A stretch of 64,000 nt of DNA, taken from the NCBI GenBank assembly GCA_932521035.1, contig OW051495.1, positions 7,936,001 through 8,000,000 on the forward strand, given 5' to 3'. Source of the DNA: Oscheius dolichura. Its lineage: Eukaryota > Nematoda > Chromadorea > Rhabditida > Rhabditidae. Below, one piece after another: positions 56,927 through 64,000 of the stretch. The notes below the pieces were generated by a model that saw nothing but the letters and a program-made list of their open reading frames with translations, had not been told where the DNA came from and made no database searches. Within the stretch, counting starts at the first letter, position 1; each line of letters begins with the position of its first letter. The position numbers and the translations under genes were made by a program.

Positions 56927-57882
56927 TGGACGGATTGAATTATCTTTATTCTTTAACTCTAATTCCACAATAGATCATCTTTTTTTGTATAAATTGTCCA
57001 AAATTGTACAGAGAGTACTCTTTTGTCTTCTTCACAGCTTCTCACATTTGAAAAGGGAGTGGGAATGGCGTGACCTGTAATATAATAATGGAAAGTGGAC
57101 AAGCTGGGATTATCCCCCTGTTCCCCCTATCCCCGCCATCTTCTCAATTGACACATTAGACTCTTGTTGAGCAATTACAATCTGTTTGACCGATTAATCG
57201 TCAGAGGATAGGCTGTAGAGTACAAGAGGCGATCGGGTTACATGGGAAGAAGGACACTGCGCACTGTCAAGGGCTACTTGATTGGGGCGGCGAGTTTTTT
57301 AGGATACTGTAAGGAAATAAGAGCAGCAGTGGCTATGTGTGAATTTGATACGATATATCAAATTTACACGACAATATTAGTCCATTTTTACCTTAATTTT
57401 TGCCCAGGACCGTTGTGGCTTTTTAGTTCAACAGAAATCTCAAGAATATGGTTACGGTAGCAGTTCTTAAAGGAACCCTCAGGGACCTGTGCGCCAGCGC
57501 ACTGGTCCCGAAGCGACTGCGCTCAGTCAAGCGAACGCAAGCTCACAGAAAACGAGAAATTGGTTGAAACCTACCTTGTTCAATGTAATTTTGTACGCTC
57601 TTTCGAACAGTGTTTCCCATTTTTTAGGAACCCCCAATTTAGCTGTTCCATGTTTCTGCTACAGTAACCTGCCTAGGTCCGTGAGGGTTCCTTTAAAATA
57701 AAGAGAGTCCTACCACTACCGAAGAGGGAATAGATTAAGAAATTGATCTAGAAGATCGAAAGGCCCTACCTGAGGATGGTGATGGTACTGTAGCAGAGGA
57801 TAAGTCATCCATTGTGAATTAGACGGAATCATCCCCCCAAAGGACATTCCCGGAGTCCAGGCTGAAATGTCCCATTGTTTTC
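56927..57882. other. Convergent intergenic region containing a MITE
   Basis: The Kunitz gene and the homeobox gene end here. The only structured feature is the inverted-repeat element at 57467-57697; no extra gene is seen. Confidence 0.4.
57467..57697. mobile_element. 230-bp inverted-repeat element
   Basis: The ends TAAAGGAACCCTCAGGGACC and GGTCCGTGAGGGTTCCTTTA are inverted copies with one mismatch. The inside has a further GTGCGCCAGCGCAC palindrome (57487-57500). No coding capacity. Confidence 0.7.
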
Positions 57883-59334
57883 TCAAGCTCTTCCAATCTC
57901 CCTACTTATTACTGTATTTGTAGCTTCTTTATGGACAATCTTCTCCGGCGGTGCGTCACCATCATCGGTACACTGATTCCTTTGCCTCTTCCGCTGTTTT
58001 GCCCGCCTGTTTTTAAACCAAACCTGAAAAAAAACAACAATCTGTACACTTTTTGACATTATGCTACACAAAAAGTGCAATCAGTCTTCCGTGTTCCTCG
58101 CTACCGATTGACAAGATCGAAACGCGCTAAGAGGATCAACGAGTCCCGTGAGTTGAGAAGTGAAGTTTACCCCGGGGATGAGAAGACGACTTTGTGACTG
58201 GTGTTTCACGCTGGGGGATTTGTATTTCAAAGAGCAAAAAACTAGAGGAAACGGAATGACTGGCTATCAAATGGAAGCAGGCGGTCAGTTTTCAAAAGAT
58301 TTGCTTATTCGTGAATTCCGGGATCTCCTACATGGATAGAGAGTCTTGTAGCACTTTTTTGTTCTCTCGGGATTACGATAGCTTATATAAAAAAGCTGCA
58401 GACTCCATTTGTTTAAAAAATTTGCTGCTATCCCCCAGTCCTGCCATTGCAAAACTCGCCCATGTCGGCACATGGCAAAAAGCGCCGATCGTTGGCTAAT
58501 TTACACGGGTTTGTTTAGTGGATCGGACAAGGTACGTGGCCTGTCAGCTGCACATGAGCAAACATCCTGGGGTTTCTATCTCCCTCTCGGTATACCGTAA
58601 TCGAACGATATATGTTAGGCAGTGAGAGGCGGCTGCCTTTGAAGTAAACTCATCGGTGACCGGATTAACTCGCCCCGGGAGGTCTGTTACATCCGCCAGG
58701 TGCTAATTTGAACTTTACTCTTGGGCTGGGCAATCTCTTGCGTGTTTTTTGGTAATGAAATAGATCTTACCTGGATTCGAGCTTCTGGGAGCTGGGTGTC
58801 CTTGGCTAGTTTCTCTCTCTGGGCGATATCGGGGTATTGGCAGATTTTGAAAGACCTGAAAGCTAGCGATGTCTTTGGAAACTTGAGCAAGCTCCCTAGA
58901 ACCACAAAAAGCCGTAAATTTTCGTGCCAGGACCTATAAAGATGTGGCAGGTTCTATGGATCCGAACTCAAAAATTTCTGAATTTTCGAGAAAGCCAAAT
59001 GTTAGGAAAGGGGAGTAGCGGCATATACAGCTATGGTTCGTTTAAAGAAAGAGAAAGTGGGTCCCAGCGCGAAATAAAAGGAGATATGAGCTTACTTTTC
59101 CAATTCTTCCAGCTGCTCGTCCGTGAAGGACGTTCTACTCCTCCGAGTCCTGGTTCTTTCTTCAGGCGCTGGCTCCGCCTGATAGCCGATCATCATAGGC
59201 ATAGATACCGACGGAGCTGATACCATAACAGCCGCTGTAGTTTGTTTTTTTAAATTGGATCAGAAAATTAAATTACCTGTTTCACTAGCTGATGGAAATA
59301 TAAAACTCTGCCCTTGTGAGTTTGGCAGCTGCAT
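57883..59334 (-). CDS. K50 paired-like homeodomain protein
   Basis: Four exons join in phase: 59277-59334, 59096-59234, 58771-58855 and 57883-58023 (140 aa). The ATG at 59334 follows a TTTTTAG acceptor. The homeodomain runs from RRSRTSFTDEQLEELEK over YPDIAQREKL and LPEARIQ to VWFKNRRAKQRKRQRN. Residue 50 is Lys (WFKN), the class of Otx, Pitx and Goosecoid, which favours TAATCC sites. Residue 51 is the invariant Asn, so DNA binding should be intact. The protein is very short, with only about 20 residues after a 25-residue basic/acidic tail and no OAR or octapeptide. I cannot match it to one C. elegans gene. Its promoter would lie at 59335-60157. Confidence 0.82.
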
Positions 59335-60157
59335 CCTGCTCTAAAAATGCCCTAATGTAAAAGAGCTGCTCTGCTGACTACCGGGTCCAGCTCCGCCCAC
59401 AAAACCACCGATTGGCTCTTCTCCCCCTCGTCTCTTTGCTCTGCCGATGTTATTGCCGAATAAGCTGACTGGCAAGCTGATTAGTAGGAGATCAGCTTGC
59501 AAGAGACAATTTCCGGGCAGGGGAGATTGACTTTTGGTAGTAGGGAGTTGGATTGCCGTTAGCGGGAAAGAGGATCAAGTGTACGTGGAGGGAGATCTGG
59601 ACCACAAATTGGGAGTGTGCCATATTTTTGAAGCTTATTTTAACTGTACGATTGAAATTAACAAATCCACAGGGTTACGGTAGCGGTTCCTTGCGTGAAT
59701 CTGGATTTTTCCCTTTCAAACCATGCCTTTTCGATGTCAAAAGAGGAATGAGAACAAAGAACGAAGTCTGAACCGTTGAAAAGCGAGTGTTATGATGACT
59801 GCAGCCATAAGCATTTTATACTCTTAAAATCCTATTGACATAAATGATTAGAACTACTCGTTTTCGCCTTATATGGAGAGACGGATTGGCGGGAGCCGAA
59901 GCTCAGCAAATGTTTACTTACACGATGAGTAGTAGTAAGCTTACTGTACCGACATAGGCTAATAAGGCCATAAAAGTAGCTGATCATGTAATTATTGGCA
60001 GTTCAAAGATTTCTACAATTTTAAGGAAAGTTCAAAGACAATTTGAAGTCATTTTCGAGTAAACAACGAGTTATTGTCTTATAAAAGATCATAACACAAT
60101 CATAAAACAAAAATATCAGATAAAACAATTGAAATAGAATAAGAGATGGCATATCTC
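59335..60157. other. Intergenic region upstream of the homeobox gene
   Basis: No gene is seen. GC-rich CCGCCCAC and GATTGG (CCAAT-type) words lie at 59395-59415, 60-80 bases upstream of the homeobox start on the minus strand, and could be promoter elements. Confidence 0.35.
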
Positions 60158-60310
60158 CTATTCGTCTGTCTCTTCTGGAACAGTTCCATTTTCCGACTCG
60201 TTCTGCTCCACTTCGGTTCGACTTTCTTCTTTCTGCTTGACCGCTTCATATATTGAGCGGTTACTTACGATTTTTCGAAAGTTGGTTGCATTTTCGATGA
60301 TTTTTGACCT
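60158..60310 (-). CDS. Possible orphan 3' exon with acidic C-terminus
   Basis: After an AATTAG acceptor-like site, an open frame runs 50 codons to TAG at 60158, ending in a Glu-rich tail (VPEETDE). Composition looks coding, but no upstream exon with matching phase was found on this strand. It may be the remnant of a gene cut off by the secreted-peptide cluster, or chance. Confidence 0.3.
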   Translation of the reverse strand, partial: RSKIIENATNFRKIVSNRSIYEAVKQKEESRTEVEQNESENGTVPEETDE

Positions 60311-60447
60311 CTAATTCGTCTGGAACAAAACTAGAGCCAATCGTGAACAGTTCACTAATTTGATGTCAACAAGGTTAAAAAAGATTCGACTATAAAAGAA
60401 ATCGAAAAGAAAGTCCAGCCGAGGCTCTCTGTGTTCTCTGTCCGGCA

Positions 60448-60756
60448 ATGCCTCATCCATGTTTCTCTTACTTTGTTGTACTGTCAGTAGCAGGAATGTT
60501 AGTGAGGTGAGGTTGGCTGTACTTGGCTGTAATAATCTTGCCTTCCAGTCCGGTTCCTGTCGTTCATCAAGACCACTGATCAAGTACGTCCTATTTTAAT
60601 GAAGTGGTTAATGACCTCAAGCTAATGCTCTGTAATCACAAAACACATCTTTAGATCACCACTACGACAGACTATTGGCCGCAGCCAGCATTCTGTTGTC
60701 CATCGTTCGAAGGAGACCTTCTCATCAATGCAGGACCAGGTTCCAATAAGAAGTAA
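60448..60756 (+). pseudogene. Secreted-peptide family locus C, frameshifted
   Basis: Exon 1 (60448-60506, 59 nt) encodes a signal peptide (MPHPCFSYFVVLSVAGMLVS across the splice). Exon 2 begins at 60549 (S-PVPVVHQ). Compared with the copy at 63105-63149 it lacks 5 bases after CATCAAGA, giving a TGA soon after. The last exon (60655-60756) still has the family ending FEGDLLINAGPGSNKK and a stop. An intact exon 2 would have joined it in phase 0, as in locus A. So the locus looks recently broken. Confidence 0.55.
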
Positions 60757-61180
60757 CTCGTTACAAATTTCGTTGTCTTCATTATCCATGTTACCAGTAT
60801 TGTTGGAAACCCTTTCTCTGCAATAAAACTGTTTGCCGTTTTTGTTCTAATTTTCCTACAAAGATGGTTGAGTCGTTTTCTCCAATTTGATAAGAACAAG
60901 GTCAAAAAGAGTCGATTACATAAGAAGACGTAGTTGATACAAGAGACACCATTTCCTTTTCTTCCAATTCTGTTCCTAACACAACGCGTTAGTTGCCCTA
61001 TCATCCATCATTTCGGTAATCACAAACCATCGAAAGTAGAAACCGTTCGCCATCACCGATTTGATAAGAACAAGGTTAAAGTTACATCAAGAAAGACAAT
61101 CGGGACGAAGTCGCTCTTATTACCCTTTGGTGAGAATGCTGCTTCGCCTTTTCTTTTACATTTTTATACTAGCAGTAACC
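60549..61180 (+). repeat. Segmental duplication, unit 1
   Basis: The part 60549-60830 recurs at 63110-63400, and the part 61004-61180 recurs at 63401-63587, with very few differences. The stretch 60831-61003 is absent from unit 2. It spans the end of locus C and the promoter plus exon 1 of locus A. Confidence 0.85.
61057..61080 (+). promoter_or_regulatory. Shared upstream motif of the secreted-peptide loci
   Basis: ATTTGATAAGAACAAGGTTA lies about 60-80 bases before the locus A ATG. Variants occur before locus C (60357), as an orphan (60883), before B (62733) and before D (63464). In D it reads ATTTAATAAG. The constant distance to the starts suggests a promoter element. Confidence 0.45.
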
Positions 61181-62643
61181 GTCAGCTTTGTAAGGTAAGA
61201 GAAAAAAATTACATACAGTAATCATCTGTTCTAGTGCTGCTCCAGCTATTAATCTACAGATTGCCGCTGCCTCAGTAAGTTATTCCCTTTTTAAACAAAA
61301 TCTTCACTTGGGGTGGTCATTAAACACATTCACCAGAGGGCAATCTATTGGAAGGCGTTTCTTCCCCCCTTCTGTTCGCCCGTACCGCTACAAATCTTCT
61401 TTCAGCAAGCCATGAAGAGCCTTGTTCCTAGGGACCGCAAAGTGAAAATTAAATTTCACGGCAGCCCTTAGATTTTGGGGTTATTCAATACATCTTTTTG
61501 TAACTTACACTTTGGTTTTTAGAGTAAACAAATCGGCCCGTCCAATGAAGAGAAATTCGCATTTTACTGAAGCTTTTCAGGGGTCGCTTTTTGTATTGCA
61601 ACTGTGGTCGCAGGCGCAACAGTCGATTGACCAGGGTTCGATCCCCGCCGGTGTCAAAATTTTTGCTTTTTTAGATTTATACACCAAAATAATCCACAAA
61701 ATGTGATGACTCGAATGCCGTAAAAATTATAAAAATTGAACATCACAATTTCGAGAAAACCCCATAAAACGAAAAATAATTAGCAGCGGCGCGCGGTTTC
61801 CTTCACAAATTTATCGCTTTTTGCTGAACTGCCGATACCAATATATATGTATCTTTTTTCGGCACGGATGAATTTTTTTCCTTTTTGCTGTAAAAAGTAA
61901 TAACAACATATATTATTAGTAGCATCAAAAAAATATAGTGAATCGGTTATATGAAAAGCACTATTGTCAAAACTATGCTATTAGAAAAACACGTTATTTT
62001 GTAAAATCAATTTCTATGACAAAATGACATCTTTTCAGATATTTTTTGGTTTGTAGGTATAAGTAGGTATATAGAATGAGCTGAATTTTTTAATTATATA
62101 GATAGCTACTATCAAAACATTAAAAATTATATTCTAATTGCCCGTAAAAATCAGTATATTCAGTATGCATTATAGTAATTTTCGGCAAGGATGGATAATT
62201 TTAGCGGTCCCTACTGGAACGACATTGTCAATCGATGGGGTTGGAGGTGGTGTCACTTACGGGAAAGTACAGCACTCTTTGTGATCCGGTATAATCTTAC
62301 AAATGTTAATGAAATTGCTTTAGGCTAATACGAAACCAAGCTCACCTCCCCCGGATCTCTCTTGTGACTCGAGAAAATCGGAGCTCACGTCGCTTGTTGA
62401 AAAGCTGCTTCGCCTTTGTACAGATGACAAGACTACTACCGTCACAGTAGGGCATTTCTATAATTCTATCAAATAATACTTATAATGGTTAGCAAACAAT
62501 TGTTTTAGGCTGCTACCACAGCCTGCCGTCCCTGTACTGCAGGGTGTGCCTTGCCTTGCGGCGGTGCTCCTTCTGTACGACCTCCCATTACATTCGAAGG
62601 AGATGTTCTCTTCAATCCAGCGCCCGGTTCTAATAGAGAGTAG
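61136..62643 (+). CDS. Small secreted Cys-containing peptide, locus A
   Basis: Exons 61136-61194 (59 nt), 61235-61274, 62324-62446 and 62509-62643 join in phase (118 aa). Residues 1-20 form a signal peptide (MLLRLFFYIFILAVTVSFVS). The mature chain has six cysteines in two groups: one pair in an amphipathic helix-like segment (KSELTSLVEKLLRLC) and a cluster CRPCTAGCALPCGG. It ends SVRPPITFEGDVLFNPAPGSNRE. That ending is shared with loci C and B, and in part D. No known family is recognised. Intron 2 is 1.05 kb and carries a tRNA-like element. This is the only member that reads cleanly from start to stop. Confidence 0.65.
61600..61675 (+). repeat. tRNA-like element in intron 2 of locus A
   Basis: TGGTCGCAGGCGCAACAGTC (A-box-like) and GGGTTCGATCCCCGC (B-box-like) are followed by AAAATTTTTGCTTTTTTAG. 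The B box and T-rich tail match the element at 14250-14332. Confidence 0.4.
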
Positions 62644-62817
62644 ACGTTTTCTCTTCTTGTCAATATCGAAGAATAAAACAATTTGAACCATAAACTTGGT
62701 GGAACTGGAGTTAATGAACCGGTAATCATTGTTAATTTGATTGGTACAAGGTTACCAAGAGTTGATCTTATTAGAAGAAGCTGTTGGGACGCAGGCTCTC
62801 TCCTGCTTTATTGGAGA

Positions 62818-63322
62818 ATGCCGTTTCGACTTTTCCTATGTCTGTTTTCACTAACAATTTGTATAAAATTAGTAAGGTAAGAGAATAGCCACCTCATCTA
62901 ACTTCGTCTTCCCATTATTTCTAGTTCTGCTCCTACTGTTCAATACATTAGTCCTTCTGCCACCCACTACCCGACTCTCCATCGTCGTACCCCTCACCGT
63001 CCTGCTAGTCATAGGCATGTTCAGGGCATAAGTAAGCAGAAGATAAGTTGTACGGACATTCGGACATCTAGACCTGCCTATGGTAGTAACATATACTTTT
63101 CTAGCCCACACCGGTTCCTGTCGTTCATCAAGAGGCTACCACTGATCAAGTAAGTCCTATTTTAATGAAGTGGTTAATGACCTCAAGCTAATGCTCTGTA
63201 ATCACAAAACACATCTTTAGATCACCACTACGACAGACTATTGACCGCAGCCAGAATTCTGTTGTCCATCGTTCGAAGGAGACCTTCTCATCAATGCAGG
63301 ACCAGGTTCCAATAAGAAGTAA
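62818..63322 (+). CDS. Secreted-peptide family locus B, reading frame unresolved
   Basis: Exon 1 (62818-62876) is again 59 nt and encodes a signal peptide (MPFRLFLCLFSLTICIKLVS). Exon 2 starts at 62925 (S-APTVQYISPSATHYP, then His/Arg/Pro-rich). The segment 63105-63149 followed by 63221-63322 gives PTPVPVVHQEATTDQ and ITTTTDYWPQPAFCC, then the family ending FEGDLLINAGPGSNKK. The only strong donor in exon 2 (GTAAGC, 63032) leaves a phase one base off for this frame. Read through to 63149 and spliced to 63221, exon 2 continues in a second open frame to about 63395. So the gene is either broken or uses another frame. Confidence 0.4.
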
Positions 63323-63587
63323 CCCGTTACAAATTTCGTTGTCTTCATTATCCATGTTACCAGTATTGTTGGAAACCCTTTCTCTGCAATAAAACTGTAT
63401 CATCCATCATTTCTGTAATCACAAATTATCGAAAGTAGAAACAATTGAGCCGTTCGCCATCATCGATTTAATAAGAACAAGGTTAAAGTTACATCAAGGA
63501 AGACAATCGGAACGAAGTCGCTCTTATTACCCTTTGGTGAGAATGCTGCTTCGCCTTTTCTTTTACATTTTTATACTAGCAGTAAGA
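63110..63587 (+). repeat. Segmental duplication, unit 2
   Basis: Near-identical copy of unit 1 with one internal deletion. It covers the end of locus B and the upstream region and signal exon of locus D. Confidence 0.85.
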
Positions 63588-63646
63588 GGAGCCGATTACT
63601 TGTTGTTTTGAAGGAGACGTCCTCATCAATTCAGGATAGTTTGCCC
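63543..63646 (+). pseudogene. Secreted-peptide family locus D, deletion chimera
   Basis: The signal-peptide sequence is identical to locus A through CTAGCAGTAA, then jumps directly to TGTTGTTTTGAAGGAGACGT, the CCFEGDVLINSG ending of the family plus a stop. The middle exons are missing and the frame breaks at the junction, so it is a non-functional fusion of first and last parts. Confidence 0.6.
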
Positions 63647-63913
63647 CAGACTATTAATAAGAAGGCAAGGAGAATGTTCTCCTGCTCTGTCAGTCAGTAG
63701 TTTCCAGATTGTCTGGGGTGCTGCATTCCCACCACGGGAACATCTATAGAAAAAACCGCTAGCTCTCTTTATTCACCATTCCCTTTGTTTTTCTGTTCCA
63801 TTTTATCTTCTTTCTACACACACTCAATAAATCTTCTTACCGGTTATTTTCTTCTTCTCTGTAAAGGCCTTTCAACCTTTCCATCGATCCATCTTTATCT
63901 TTGAGCGCGTAAG

Positions 63914-64000
63914 ATGAAGCCCTTATTTTCTCTTCTCCTTCTCGCTACTTCTATTAGGTAGGTCAAACAATGTCTTTTTCATTCAAGTCTCCTTTCAGTG
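63914..64000 (+). CDS. First exon of another secreted protein (partial)
   Basis: The ATG at 63914 opens MKPLFSLLLLATSIR, a signal peptide, and is cut by a donor after 63957 in phase 2. An acceptor CTTTCAG at 63998 starts exon 2, which runs off the window. Phase 2 and a Ser at the junction are the same as in loci A-C, so it may be a further family member; not enough is visible to say. Confidence 0.45.

Noticed and set aside
63188..63403. Minus-strand frame of 71 codons, also present near 60672-61004
   Set aside because: Both lie opposite the duplicated secreted-peptide exon; the plus-strand frame has the shared ending and stop across four loci.

Overview
The window is a piece of animal nuclear DNA. 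Genes are split by many short introns with nematode-type TTTTCAG acceptors, and several start codons sit just 3' of such an acceptor, as expected for spliced-leader trans-splicing. Gene content (an IRLD-type L-domain protein, two Na+/K+-ATPase-like CATP pumps, a Kunitz protein, a Ly6-like protein) and the frequent TACYGTA words in introns fit a rhabditid nematode close to Caenorhabditis. All exon models were made by hand from reading frame, splice sites and phase; none has transcript support.

Layout. 30-1288 (-): secreted receptor-L-domain protein. 2286-6715 (-): small helical protein, P-loop GTPase and acidic coiled-coil protein, closely spaced. 8251-17646 (+): small basic protein, a paralogous GTPase and an RNF216-like RBR ubiquitin ligase. 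These two runs look like mirror-image copies of one gene set. Mobile elements sit between and inside them. 17650-19900: repeats upstream of the first of two tandem P-type ATPase genes (19925-24614 and 27607-34076, both +). 34457-36426 (+): F-box-like gene. 36628-40245 (-): V-ATPase a subunit. 41675-47092 (+): ACF1/BAZ1A-like chromatin remodelling subunit. 49446-55056 (+): DENND6 Rab GEF, with an antisense Ly6-like gene in one intron and a tRNA-Arg(CCG) in another. 55574-56926 (+): two-domain Kunitz protein. 57883-59334 (-): K50 paired-like homeobox gene. 60448-63646 (+): cluster of four related small secreted-peptide loci, two of them broken. 63914-end (+): first exon of another secreted protein.

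The best candidates for undescribed biology are the peptide cluster (shared 59-nt signal exon, shared FEGD...GPGSN ending, shared upstream motif, recent duplication), the mirrored GTPase clusters, the tandem ATPases with an altered cation-site motif, and a 33-bp inverted repeat covering a 3' splice site in the first ATPase. Housekeeping genes (V-ATPase, DENND6, ACF1) look intact. Fast-evolving accessory genes fill the first 18 kb and last 9 kb.
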